Source of the DNA: Lepas anatifera
Taxonomy: Eukaryota; Arthropoda; Thecostraca; Lepadidae
NCBI GenBank assembly: GCA_034440635.1
Contig: JAOTON010000895.1
Location: 310,001 to 374,000 of the forward strand
DNA: 64,000 nucleotides
Reading direction: 5' to 3'
The first letter of the stretch is position 1. Each line of letters starts with the position of its first letter. The notes beneath the pieces were generated by a model. That model did not search any database, was not told the origin of the DNA, and saw only the letters and a list, made by a program, of their open reading frames with translations. The translations under genes and the position numbers were made by a program. This document shows, piece after piece, positions 1 to 11,180 of this stretch.

Positions 1-2860
1 ATCCCCCAGCCGGAAGCGCTTTTGCAGCATTTGACGTCGCGAAGGAAGGCCGCTCTCGGTTATCTCCTTCGAACTCTGTCCAATTAGCCAGTGATTGGTG
101 TCACTTCGGGCTTATATTGTACGCTTCAAAGTCATATTGGACACAAAACCCTTACCACTCTCCAAACCGGGCGCAGTAAAGTACTCCACCATAAAGCAAG
201 GCCTTGTACCGGATACAAGAAAAGGTATTGTGGGACTGGTAATGAGTCCAATTATCTTTTTTTGAAGGAGTGCAGCAACACGTATGTAAGGCACTCTTAG
301 AGAGAAATAATGCACTTTGCTACTTAGTACGCCTTAACTTATGAAATCACACCTAGTGCGCTATTTATGCTGCGTGTATACTTATGACGTCGTCTTGGGA
401 ATTTTATTGTGTCCCCGTTATCTATTGTGTGTAAAGAATTTTCACCAGACAAGCTTCCGATGAATTTCCTCAATATACGGCTCAAAATCAGATTTGGAAT
501 GTTCTATTGGTTGTCCTCCGAAAGCACAGCTACCAGCCGTTGCAAGCCCTAAACAAGTCCAGTGCAACGAATGCTTCAATCAGTGGCGTTTTATTCGTCT
601 TAAACCTTTGGGTAAGGTAAATGCCCTTACATGCCAGCTTTCTTTTGGTTGTCAATCATTATTTTGCAATGCCACATAGGAAGCCCTCGATGCCATACAC
701 AGTAAAAAAGCTCTTTGAAATCAACTGTAGGCCCTCAGTGAGTGACATGAAATAAGGTGAGTTGGGGTTTTGAGCTCTAGGCTGCTGATTCAACGTGCAA
801 TTTTTACTGTTTTGCACAACATGGGTTTTTGACATAGAAACCTGTGTTTTTTAAATATCCGTTTCATACCGATAGTAATGAGAATATATCAGGCAATGCG
901 GGATGATTTTTTTTAATTTCAAAAGGTCTGTTGTGAACTCAGACTCGTGGGGGCAGCGTCTACGCTGTCCACCAGCCGTCAGTCCTCGGGCGGGTGTCAC
1001 GTGACCTGGCTCGGCTCGGGTCACTGGGCGAGCAGTCATGGCCCGGAACCAATCGGGTGAGGGGCCGGGAGACAGTGTGGGAAAGTGTGGTCAGGTGAGT
1101 ATTTTTTCCTTACGACGTAGGCTTGTAAGTAACGTACGAATGAGATGTCAAAAGCTACCGTGAGAGATTGATGGTCACGTTCTCTGTGCATGTTGATGTG
1201 GTTAACGCTAGCATCGCCCCGGGAACGAATCCACGCCGGAATGCCACCAGCAATTGATGCCAGCGGGACATATATTTTCGCGTGAATTGAAATGACTCTG
1301 ACACCTATTGCGCCGACAAATGCTCTCTCAGGGGAGCTAGAGAGTGTTGTGACGGCCGCTCACCGACCTCCGCGCCGCACGTACGCATCCATAAACATGT
1401 TTACGATTTATGATAATGCGCCAGACCGTCAACCTCATAAGCTGTGTACGGAAGCAGTTGATGTCAGGGAGCCAGTGTTGCGTCAGAGAAAATTTGAATC
1501 TGGTTGGTCAGTCGGAGCTTAAAAATATTGATAGTTTAACCGTATGAACGTACAGGGTGCTCGTGTAAGCATGCTGGGTAGATGGGGCTGATATGAGGTT
1601 ACGTCAGAGCAACGAGTTATATCATCGGTCGTGAACCCATGCATAGCGATTTTACTGCTATAAAACGTGTTTAGTCAGACCGAGGTACACATCGTCCTCC
1701 AGAAGATATAGATTCTATTTCTACGTATGGTTGAAAAGCTTATAAGAAGGTAAGTCCTCGAACCAGCGGTGTAATGTAAAGGCCAGCTCAAACTAAGGCC
1801 ACCATAGATCTCCGAAGTTCCGACTTCTCGAATGCATTGTTGCTGCAACTGGCGGACTGAAAGGGCTCAAAAGAATCGCGATGCCATAATGACATTCGAA
1901 TAATACGCAACATGGCCTTAATATTTCATTACTTGTCCTTGACCTAGATTCAATGCCATACTGGATTTAACAAAACCATATTTCATGTCATTTGATTCTT
2001 AGAATAAAGTAAATCACATTCATAATAATCTTTGGGGTTTGACGACGCACTATTGTCCTGTCGGGAGGGTTTTGGGGTGTAGTATCAGTTTATCCAGAGG
2101 CTATCTCCTAATCCACCCATTCCCCAAGTAAGGAATAAAGTAATATAAAGTTGTCAACATAAAGTAAAGGAATCTTGCCCATTCCCCAAGTAAAGCAAAT
2201 TGATAGCCTTGGCTTGGCTATAAGTTTCAATAATTACTGGTTCTCGAGTCCAAGAAGCATGCTCAAAATCAGCCCAAAAGTAAGTGTTTTGACCTCCATG
2301 ACTTCACAGGTCAAAAGTACGACACTAGACCACGGTAGCAGATTCTAATGCTACTCCTTATTACTTATCACGATTGGTTTTTGATAGAATGAGCGTGGTT
2401 TCGATCCGACCAGGCGCTGGTGGGTGTGGAAGCAGCCCAGACGGGACATTGCATTGTCGGCAATACCACCCGGTCGGCCCAGCCTCGTCAGCCCAGTCAG
2501 AGCACGAGCTCGCCGTTGGTTCGACCATTCTGGCGCCAGTGAAGTGCAAATGTGACAGTGGCGGCGCGGGGAGTCTATCACCTGGTCTCGAGGGAGCGAC
2601 AACGGCGCACCAGCGGCTGTCGCGCTGCAGGCCCGCGCAAGAACGGCGGCATTATTAATGAGCAGCGGCGCGATAAGACAGACGGGAGTTGAGATAGAGT
2701 TTAACGATGTTTGTGGAAGTTAATCGGTCTGCGCACTTTTATACTCGAAGAATGAGAAAATAGCCGAAAATATTGTACCCTCAGCTCACAAAAAACTGTT
2801 TATATTTACAGACTTTCCAAGCAATATTTTTAGGACGTCTGCTTCTCTCCGATGTTTTAA
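1..2860. other. Unassigned sequence, no confident gene
   Basis: The open frames here are short, overlap on both strands and show no domain I recognise. 930-1095 is CpG-rich and holds one possible short first exon, listed separately. Near 2030-2060 a stretch like the 3' end of the tRNA-derived SINEs occurs (TTTGGGGTTTGACGACGCAC). The 16-mer CCCATTCCCCAAGTAA occurs twice, near 2117 and 2178. The rest looks like intergenic or intronic DNA. Confidence 0.5.
1038..1094 (+). CDS. Possible short first coding exon (speculative)
   Basis: An ATG at 1038 in a CpG-rich stretch opens a 19-codon frame (MARNQSGEGPGDSVGKCGQ). The frame ends exactly at a consensus donor (CAG then GTGAGT, 1092-1100). I recognise no protein family, and such a short frame with a donor can arise by chance. 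No matching acceptor exon was found downstream. The combination of CpG-rich context, start codon and donor is the only support. Confidence 0.15.
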
Positions 2861-4049
2861 CCCGGCACTGCCTGGTTCTTTTTCTAACCACCGCTACCTG
2901 GTGGGGAGGGGAAAGGTCCGATCGGACCTCCCTGCCATCTATGGAACCAGAGGTGAAACGGAAAAATTGAAACGGTGCTGAAAGTGTCCTATCGTATTCT
3001 TCTCTAGAACCAAGTTTGAGCCATATCTGTTAAGCTGTGTTGGTACAGAGGGTCAGAAGGGGTGAAATTTAGATTGATGTAGGAAATATCTCGTAACTCA
3101 GGAACCATTAGTATTGGAAAATCAAAGGCACCAATTTATTTCTCTTAGCCCAAAACTTTAAGTGTGGTGATTCGTCATTCAAAGAGCTTCAAACGAAGTT
3201 TTAGAAACGAGAACTAGCTTATTTAGGGTCAAATTATACCCTGGTTTGGTCTGTCTCATTTTACAGGAGGAAAATCATCTTACATGGTTTAAGAAATGAC
3301 GTCATAAGCCGTTGACCTAGCCTGACCTAGCGTCAATGTTCAGCTATAAGTTGTCAAATTGATGACCTGACAGATTTAAGCAGCGATACGTTTTTTATTC
3401 AATCAGTTGGGAATACATTGGTGAAAAACCAAAGGGAGGCCCGAGTAAGCATCTCCCCAGCATTAAAGGTTTAAGCTACTGTAGAAGAGTTGTTGATGAT
3501 CAGTTTTTGACCCTTCAATCAGCCATGCCTCCGGAGTTTCGCTGGTGTAAGGATGGGGCGGCATTATATCATCACGCAGCCAAGTTTGCCAAGAACCAGC
3601 AGGCAGTTCAAACTTGGCACGCGCGTGGCAAGCTCTCCACGATGGGCCGAAGTTTCAACCTCACCGAGTTTACATCGGCACCCTATCATACCTAGTCGAG
3701 AAGTTGATACTTTCTCTTGAGGTAGTGCTATAAACTACGGACTGCTTTTACCAGGGAATATAAAGGACGTGTTCTACTTTTATTGAAAGCTATTTTTTCT
3801 ATAAATAGTCCTTTTAACAATTTCGACAAACTGGTCCATTCCTTTTAAACCGGCTATGATCTCGGGAACCGAAAGTGATACGGCAGAATGTTAAGGCACT
3901 GGAAGACCTAGAACAAAAAAAAACATAAATGCGTTAATCTTGCCACAATGATTCAAATGACATTGACCTCAGTTCAAGGTCAAATAATGAGCTTTCCAGG
4001 CCATTTTGCCTATCATTTGAATTCTTGGGTCGTGCTCATTACTATGAAT
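2861..4049. repeat. AGGTCA-rich dispersed repeat, left part of an interrupted copy
   Basis: It begins after TTAA (2857-2860) with CCCGGCACTGCC, like the end at 63363. It contains GACGTCATAAGCC and repeated GACCT/AGGTCA motifs. The segment 3940-4049 continues at 10671 after removal of the 4050-10670 insertion. The joined sequence parallels the uninterrupted copy at 60590-61280. 3250-3370 is a second piece homologous to 10890-10970 and 61065-61180, so more than one copy may be fused here. No coding potential was recognised. Confidence 0.6.
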
Positions 4050-4189
4050 CATAGGCGTAGGAACCGGGGGGGGCCAGGGGGCCACTGGCCCCCCACTTTT
4101 CTGGGATGGGCCCCCGTAACGGAGATAAGAATATCAACAACTGTAATATCAAGCAAGAAACTCAAACTGGCCCGATAGCTTACCCCGGA

Positions 4190-4791
4190 ACCCTGTTAAA
4201 CTTACCTGTGTCCCTAAACTAAGTTGAGGTCCTATGAGTTGATTTTAAGGTCCCCTAAGCTTCTCGGGGCCCCTGAACTGGCCTCTGATGCCATACGAGC
4301 TAATCTGGGCCCTTTGAGCTGAACTGAGCGCCCCTGAGATGGTTTGGGCAGCATGAAATTGCCTAAACTGAGCTAGGAGCCGTAACCTTAAACAGGGCCC
4401 CGTGAGTTGGCCAGAACCTATATCCACCGACCTGGGGGGCCCCTGAGCTGAGCTGGGACCGTAAAGTTAGTATTGTCCCTTGAGCTAATCTGGATCCCCT
4501 GTGATGCACAGAAGACCCTAAACTTATCTGAGGCCCCTGCACAGGAATAGGGCCCCTGCTCTGAAATCGGGTTATAAGCTTTAATTTACACCCCGAACTG
4601 TTCTGAAGCCCCAAATATGCCGACAAGGGGCCCCTGGATGATCCGGGCCCTTGAATTTATCTGATCATCAGAGCTAATATGGGCCTCTGTGTTGAACTGA
4701 GGGCCCCTGAGATGGTCTGGGACCCCTATAAGGCTTTACAGCCACTGACCGGGCGGCCGAGAGCTTGAATGGGCCCCTTGAGATGTTCTGG
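4190..4791 (+). repeat. Type-1 GC minisatellite, left half (GGGCCCCTGAGCTGATCTGG-like)
   Basis: Degenerate units of roughly 20-30 bp read GGGCCCCTGAGCT followed by a variable GATCTGG-like part, all in one orientation. The array is cut at 4791 by the nested element and resumes at 9069 with the same unit type. Frames that stay open across it are repeat artefacts. Confidence 0.8.
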
Positions 4792-4859
4792 CAGTCGTAT
4801 AGCCAGGGGAGGGGGGTCTCAGGGGTCCGCGGACCCCCTTGGGCTGACCTTATGCACTA

Positions 4860-7800
4860 AAAACACAAAAATTGATTTTGGGGGCCCCTGAGCTTGGTCT
4901 CGGGGGGCCTCCCGAGCCTGGTCTCAGGAGGCCCCCGAAAATCGGTATCGAGGGCTCCAGAGTACCGAATATTGATCTTGGGGGACACCTGTGCTCAGTC
5001 CCAGGGGGTCCCGAGCTTGGCCTCAGGGCCCCCCGAGCTTGGTCTCAGGGCCCCTCCCCCGAGCTCAGTCTCACGGGCCTTTCGATCTTGGTCTCACGGG
5101 CCTTTCGATTTTGGTCTCAGGGGCCCCCTGAGCTTTGTCTCAGGGGCCCCGAGCTTGGTGTCTGGGGGCCCTCTGAGCTTGGTCTCAGGGAGCTCCCGAG
5201 CTTAGTCTCAGGGGCCCTTTGAGTTTGGAATCAGGGCCCCTGAGCTTAGTCTCAGGAGCCCCTGAGCTTGGTGTCAGGGAACCCTCCGAGCTTGGTCTCA
5301 GATAACCCCGAGCTTGGTCTCAGGGCCCCCGAGCTTGGTCTCAGGGGACCCCGAGCTTGGTCTCAGGGAGCTCCCGAGCTTGGTCTCAGGTGGCCCTTCG
5401 AGTTTGGTCTCAGGGCCTCCGAGCTTGGTCTCAGGGGCCCCTGAGCTTGGTGTCAGGGAGCCCTCCGAGCTTGGTCTCAGATATCCCCGAGCTTGGTCTC
5501 AGGGCCCCCGAGCTTGGTCTCAGGGGACCCCCGAGCTTGGTCTCAGGCCCCCTCTCCCTGAGCTTAGTGTCAGGGGCCCTCGAGCTTGGTCTCAGGGGGG
5601 CATCCGAGGGCATCTGATGCATAAGGCTGACCGTATGCACTGGAAAACACGAGCATTGGTCTCGGGGGCCCTGATCTTGGTCTCAGGGGGCCACCGAGCT
5701 TGGTCTCAGCGCCCCCGAGCTTTGTCTCAGGGGCCCCGAGCTCGGTGTCAGGGGCCCTCCGAGCTTGGTCTCAGGGAGCGCCCGAGCTTGGTCTCAGGGG
5801 ACCCCCGAGCTTGGTCTCAGGGGCCCCTGATCATCGGTATGGAGGGTTCCAGAGTACCGAACATTGATCTCGGGGGCCCCCTGAGTTCGGACTCACGGAC
5901 CTTTCGATTTTGGTATCAGGGTGCCCCAGAGCTTGGTCTCAGGGTCCCACGAGCGTGGTCTCAGGCGACCCCTGAACTTGGACTCAGGGGCCCCGAGCTT
6001 GGTCTCACGGGCCTTCCGAGCTTGGTCTCAGGGGACCCGATCATTGGTATCGAGGGCTCTGGAATACCGAATATTGATCTCGGGGGCCCGTGAGCTTGGT
6101 CTCAGGGGCCCCGAGCTTGGTCTCAGGGGACAAACGAGCTTGGTCATAGGGGGCAAGCTTGGTCTCATGGGCCTTTCGATGTTTGGTCTCATGGGCCTTT
6201 CGATCTTGGTCTCACGGGGTCTCGAGCTTGGTCTCAGGGAACCCCCGAGCTTGGTGTCAGGGGCCCTCGAGCTTGGTCTCAGGGAGCATCCGAGCTTGGT
6301 CTCAGGGTCCCCTCGAGCTTGGTCTCAGGTGCCCCCGAGCTTGGTCTCAGGGGTTCAGGGCCCCCCTCGGGGTGCCCCCCGACTATTGATATCGAGGGAC
6401 TCATGAGTGAGGCACGAGCATTGGCCTCATGAGACCCAGAGTTTGATCCCAGGGGCCTCCAGGCCTGGGTTCAGGACCCCCGAGCATCGGCATCGAGGGG
6501 CTCCAGAGCACCGAGCATTAGTCTCGGGGGGGGGCTCGAAATATTGATCTTGAGGGCCCCGGAACATCGGTGTCGAGTTACCCCTGAGAAAAGCGCAAGC
6601 ATGGGTCTAAGGGTGCCCCTGAGCCTGATCTAAGTGGGACCCCGAGCTTAGTCTTAGGACCCCCGGGCATCAGCATCAAGGGGCTCCGGAGTATTGGTCT
6701 AGGGGGAGCAATTATTTTAGGGGCCTCCAAATGGTGATTTCAGAGGGCCCCCGAAAGTGTGGATGCAGTGGTGTAGCCAAGGGGGCCCTAGGCGTCCGCA
6801 GACCCCCACCCCTTGGGCCAATCTGAACCACTGCAAATGATTATCTGATCACGGGGCCCCCAGAGTCAGTCTCAGGGGCCCCTGAAGATTCGTTCTCAGG
6901 GTGTCCCGAGTCGGCCTCACGGCCCCCGCCCTGAGAGTCGGTCTCAAGGCCCCCCGAAAGTAGATTTTAGGGGCCCCAGAGGGTTGGTCTCAGGGGCCCC
7001 AAAATTCGGTATCAGGGGCCCCGGGAGTCTGTCTCAGGGGAGGGGGCCGAGCAAGTCTCAGGGGCCCCCAGAGAGTGGTTCTCAGGGCCCTGCAACATAG
7101 TCTATTTCAGGGGAGCCCCTGAGAGTCAGTCTCAGAGAACCCCAAGAGTCGGTCAAGGGGACCCCAAGAGTCTGTCTTAGGGGACCCCGAGATTCGGTCT
7201 CGGGGTCCCCTGAGCGTCTGTCTCAGAGAACCCCAAGAGTCAGTCTCAGAGCACCCCAAGAGTCGGTCTCAGGGGGGCCATCATAGTCTCACGGGCTTCT
7301 CTCTCAGGAGTCAATATTTAGTTTCAGGTGGCCCCGAGAGTTTATCCGGGGGTCCAAGAGTTAGTCTAATTTGATCCGTAGAGTGCTGGTTTCAGGGGGC
7401 CCCAGAGGGGTAATATTGGGAGCCCTCGAGATTTAGCCTCAGGCTGTGCCCCCTCCCCGAGTTTTGGTATAAGCGGCCCCGAGAGTCAATCTCAGGGAGC
7501 ACCCAAAAGTTAGTCTCAGAAGGCTCCTGGTTGTAAGTCTCAGAGACATCCGAGAGTTAATCTCGGGGTTTTGAGAGTAATTTCCAGAGGTGCTCCCGAG
7601 TTTTGGTCTCACGGGCCCGGAGTTAGCCTTAGGCCCGCGAGAGCTAATCTGGAGCCTCCGAGTCAGTCTCAGGAACGCCAAAGACTTAGTCTCAGAGGTG
7701 ATTCCACCCCCCAGGGTGTTTGTCTCAGGGGCGCCCTAGAGTAAGTCTCAGAGGGCTGTCGGAAGTCATTCCTAGCCCCCCGCCCCAAAGACAGCCTCAG

Positions 7801-8060
7801 GAGACCCCAATAGCTAATCTGGATGGCCACGATAGTCAGTCTCAGCCCCCCCTCCATAGCAAATCTGGGGGGCCCAATAATTAGTCTCAGAGGTGCTGCC
7901 GATAACTACTCTCAGGAGCCCCGAGAGATTCTCAGGGGCCCCCAGTTTTGATCAAGAGGCGCCGTGAATCGGTCTCCGAGAGCCCCTGAGATCTAATCGG
8001 GAGAGCGGCCGAAAATTAGCTTTGTGAGCACCGCCAAGTATTGGTCTTAGGTGGCCCCAG
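4860..8060 (+). repeat. Type-2 GC minisatellite (GAGCTTGGTCTCAGGGGCCCC)
   Basis: About 3.2 kb of units of about 21-26 bp, all in one orientation. The first part (4860-6400) is fairly homogeneous around GAGCTTGGTCTCAGGGGCCCC. From about 6840 the unit becomes GAGAGTCGGTCTCAGGGGCCCC. Beyond about 7300 it decays further. Interspersed segments repeat the subterminal region of the host element, for example 5596-5660. Long frames here, including one of 259 codons from 5314, consist only of repeated WSQG/LVSG-type units and are not genes. Confidence 0.9.
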
Positions 8061-8983
8061 AGCTCAAATAAAAAATTTCAAAAACATATGCCTCGGAAAA
8101 AATGTACCTACCCCTATTGCGTACTAAAAAGGACAAATTGAAACATGACGATCAGGCACCATTATCGAAGGAAAGGCAAAAATTAATGTAATTTTACCAT
8201 AAGAGCAAATCGAACAGGGAATTTGGCACTTGAGTCAATTTTTAATATATTAGCTTAACACCAATAACTACATTCCTAAATATTTTGAAATAAACAACTT
8301 TCCAATATTTTCGTGGGAAACCAGACAAACAAGGGTAATGACAGAAATTGATGAGCATAATCCCAAAACGAAAAATAGGTATGAAGGTTGAAAATAACAA
8401 TAACAGAGTGAGCCAAGGCGATAGATATCTTGGGCGCCTTTCGTCTTGGTAATTTGCTCGTTTACAAGATAGCAAGGGTAAGAAAGTAACTGGATCTCAA
8501 CAGGATCTGTCGACGGAATAGAGGATATGTAACGTTCGGGACACACTACCATATCCCTTGTATCTTTATTCGTTTTTTTTTCGTTTCTTTGGAAATTTTC
8601 TGATTAAAGAGTTCATGGATTCGACACCGGGATATAATTGCTAATCATTTCCCGTAGAAGATCATTTCTTCGTACTCAAAACGACTGACCTCCAATAACT
8701 TCATGTCTGAATACCCGAGTGAATTGAGGTAGACTCAGGTTTAACATCATGCGCGCATCAACATTGAACTTCCCGTAATATGGCTCAAAGCTGTTATTAT
8801 AGCCACGCTACCATATAAGGTATGGGTCATCCTTAATATTTGGTGACCTTAGTTTACCAACACTTGGTCGGATCGAAAAAACCATGCTATAAACAAAATA
8901 AGAATGAATGGTTAAAAAGGCACAACAACATTTTCCTCGTGTGAATGTTATAATGTTAAAATGCTATACAAAAAATATAAGAG
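8061..8983. other. Unique AT-rich core of the nested element
   Basis: Non-repetitive, AT-rich sequence between the type-2 array and the right terminus. A 94-codon minus-strand frame (8268-8552) resembles nothing I know. There are no transposase motifs. This may be remnant internal sequence of the hAT-like element or filler captured by it. Confidence 0.4.
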
Positions 8984-9068
8984 ATGGGCCCGGTTACTAA
9001 GGGGACCCCCGGCCTGGGGCCCCCGACGGTAGTCGGACCCCCTTGGCCGAATCCTGGCTACGCCACTG

Positions 9069-9480
9069 TGTTCTGAGACTCTATATCAGCCACCCTGGGA
9101 CCCCCTAAGCCTAGCTGGGCCCTGAGCTAATCTGGGTACCACTGTGCTTAACTGGGGCCTCTGATCTGGTATGGTGGTCCTGAACTGTTCTAGCATCATT
9201 GAGCTAAGCTGAGATCCGTGAGCTTGAACAAGTCCCTTGAGCTGTTTTGAGACCCTACATAAGTCGACCTGGGGACCTCCGAGCTGAACCGGGCCCCTAA
9301 GCTAATCTGGCACCCTGTGGGAATCTGGAACTCCCCTGTGATGAGCTTCTAGGGGTCCTGTGCTTATGTAGGATCCCTTGATAAGCTGGTCCCGAGGCTA
9401 ATGCACTGGTCTAGGCCCTTGAGCTGACTGATCTGGGTTCCTGAGCCATGGTTTGGACCTTGGGGCCCTTCGAGATAATT
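9069..9480 (+). repeat. Type-1 GC minisatellite, right half
   Basis: Units such as GGGCCCTGAGCTAATCTGG continue the array interrupted at 4791. They confirm that 4792-9068 is an insertion into it. The array ends just before a second copy of the outer element's left end at 9498 (CATAGGCATAGGAACCGGGG). Confidence 0.75.
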
Positions 9481-9845
9481 TAGCGGTCCCTGGGCGGCAT
9501 AGGCATAGGAACCGGGGGTCAGGGAGATACTGCTCCCCCTTGAGGTGGGGCCCCGCAACGAATATACAACTACCAGTAACTGTAATATAGAACAAGAAAC
9601 CCAAACGGGCCCGATAGCTTGTCAGGGAACGTTCAAGTTCGGTAGTACGCTGCCTGCAAGCCCCTGGAGGAGGAGCGCTTCGTAAAAAAGTCAAGGCACC
9701 TACTACCCGAGTGTTTCCAAATGAGTCCCAAGTTTTGGGCCCAATCAAACTCCATCCCAATCCCAACACAAAATATGAATCGGACACGGACCCCGCACCA
9801 AATGCCGAGCAACAGTCGTCCCTGAGCCATCGAAAGGCGCGACGT

Positions 9846-10010
9846 CTTTCGATGCCAGGGTTATATGGCGTCGCCAACTCTTTCCCTGTTGGAGGGATTT
9901 CTTGGGAGTCAAATTGCTCCTTGCACAAGGAATCTGCTGTGCCTTAAACCCGAGTTGGTCGCGTGGAAAGCAAGGCTGCTAACCACTATAACACCATGTC
10001 CACACCTCCT
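9846..10010 (-). mobile_element. tRNA-derived SINE copy, degenerate
   Basis: Read on the minus strand it has a diverged tRNA-like head (near 10010), then a body with the conserved AACAGGGAAAGAGTTGGCGA region, ending near GGCATC at 9846. It aligns by eye with the copies at 12707, 23634 and 32537. It lies inside the outer TIR element, so it inserted after that element or moved with it. The frame at 9865-10086 is a SINE translation, not a gene. Confidence 0.7.
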
Positions 10011-10670
10011 CGGCATCACAAAGCTGGCCATCAAGTACCTACATTGCACTTGCAGTTATGCTGGAACTCTGCATTTTAGGCATTGAAATATAGCTAGGCG
10101 TATTTATTGTGATCAGGCTTCACCTAAATCAATCTGTAATGATGACAAGAAGAGATCTGTAATAACCTAAATAAATGTTCCCATTTTCGTCATTGAATAA
10201 GCAAATACAAGTTGATTAGGCATAGCGAAGTGAGGCTATTTGGTACCCAAGCATTGTCTGTAGTTTTCTTAACAGTTCTTAATTTTGTAAATGTGATGAA
10301 AAGGGCCTAAAAATCTGTAAATATAAAAAACGCGCTCGTAGTATAAAATGATTGAAATCCTCCAAAAAAAAGCTTAAAAATGTATTTCGTATTTGAAATG
10401 GGCCTTAGTAAAAAAAAACAAAAAATGTTTTTGGCGTTTTACTATGATTTATTAGATCATAATAGGTACAGCTCGAAATCATAGGGCAAAATTTAATTTC
10501 TCAATTTTCCATATATTGACATCGTTGTGTGCATGCCTGCCTTATTTACACCAAACGAGCTAACTAATTTTTTATTTATAATTATGGGCCCCCGTGGACT
10601 GGGGCCCCCTTGAGGTGGGCCCCCATCTAAGGTTGGCCCCCCCACTTTTCAAACCGTTTCTACGCCCCTG

Positions 10671-11060
10671 ACTATGATACCCAATTTATGACTGTTTTTT
10701 GCGTCGTATTAAAGATATAGACACCAACAATTCTGAAAACCATGACCTTTGATGTCCTCTGGAGATCTTGGTTTCCAATAGTCGTCGACCTCAAAATGGA
10801 CGACAACATGCATATTTTTCGTTTCAAGAACTTTCAAATAGTATTTAAAAACCTGATCTAGCTCTTCGAGAAGTCTAGTTACATCCTGGTGCTGTCAGTC
10901 TCATTTTAGAAGAGCAGAAGCGCCTTACATGGGCTTAGAAATGACGTCCTAATGTTTGGTTATAAGTTGTTAAATCGATTACACTACGGGTCGGCAAAGC
11001 GACGCGCGTCTCACTTAAATCAGCTCGGAATCATTCTTAAAAAATCGATCGGGTCCGAGC

Positions 11061-11065
<5 letters not shown>
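10671..11065. repeat. AGGTCA-rich dispersed repeat, right part of the interrupted copy
   Basis: It continues the repeat broken at 4049 and parallels 60849-61260. Shared marks in order are ACTATGATA, AATTTA-GACTG, GACACCAACAATT, CTCATTTTAGAAGA, GCCTTACATGGG, ATAAGTTGTT and GCAAAGCGACGCG. It ends at the (GA)n tract. Confidence 0.7.
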
Positions 11066-11127
<62 letters not shown>

Positions 11128-11180
11128 TGAGAGTGAGCGTGAGAGTGAGAGTGAGAGTGAGAGAGAGAGAGAGAGAGGAG
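11064..11180 (+). repeat. (GA)n microsatellite with GTGA interruptions
   Basis: Roughly 115 bp of GA dinucleotides with a run of GTGAGA variants near 11127-11160. A 194-codon frame runs through it (10952-11536) but gives mostly E/R repeats in the tract and nothing recognisable on either side. Confidence 0.95.

Larger units (their letters stand above)
4792..9068. mobile_element. Nested hAT-like element, 4.3 kb, with its own minisatellite
   Basis: The left end is CAGTCGTATAGCCAGG and the right end is the reverse complement of CAGTGGCGTAGCCAGG (13 of 16 identical). The flanks are TGTTCTGG (4784-4791) and TGTTCTGA (9069-9076), an 8-bp target duplication with one mismatch. Both termini carry CGGACCCCCTTGG just inside. 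The interior is mostly GAGCTTGGTCTCAGGGGCCCC units (4860-8060), then AT-rich unique sequence (8060-8980) without a recognisable protein. An extra copy of the left end lies at 6766 (CAGTGGTGTAGCCAAGG). It inserted into the outer element's array, which shares no unit with its own. Confidence 0.78.
4050..10670. mobile_element. Outer hAT-like TIR element, 6.6 kb, non-autonomous, array-carrying
   Basis: The left end begins CATAGGCGTAGGAAC. The right end is the reverse complement of CAGGGGCGTAGAAAC. The flanks are ACTATGAAT (4041-4049) and ACTATGAT (10671-10678), a likely 8-bp target duplication with one change. A paralogous copy of the flanking repeat at 60849-60856 has ACTATGAT with no insertion, so an empty site lies in the same window. 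The interior has a GGGCCCCTGAGCT-type tandem array (4190-4791 and 9069-9480), a nested element (4792-9068), a second copy of the left end at 9498-9625 and an inserted SINE. No transposase is visible. Confidence 0.75.

Noticed and set aside
2374..2658. 94-codon frame in a GC-rich segment
   Set aside because: Overlapped by two minus-strand frames of similar size, with no recognisable domain.
5314..6093. A 259-codon open frame and several overlapping ones in 4872-6406
   Set aside because: The peptides are only repeats of the 21-26 bp unit (LVSG, WSQG, ELGLR motifs) and open frames exist in several phases at once. They come from unit length and lack of stops, not coding.
6766..9068. 6766 as the true left end of the inner element
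   Set aside because: Flanks TGTGGATG and TGTTCTGA do not match as a duplication, while the end at 4792 has TGTTCTGG against TGTTCTGA.
9865..10086. Peptide MASPTLSLLEGFLGSQ, recurring at 32406-32678
   Set aside because: The recurrence looked like a gene family, but it is translation of the antisense of the tRNA-derived SINE.
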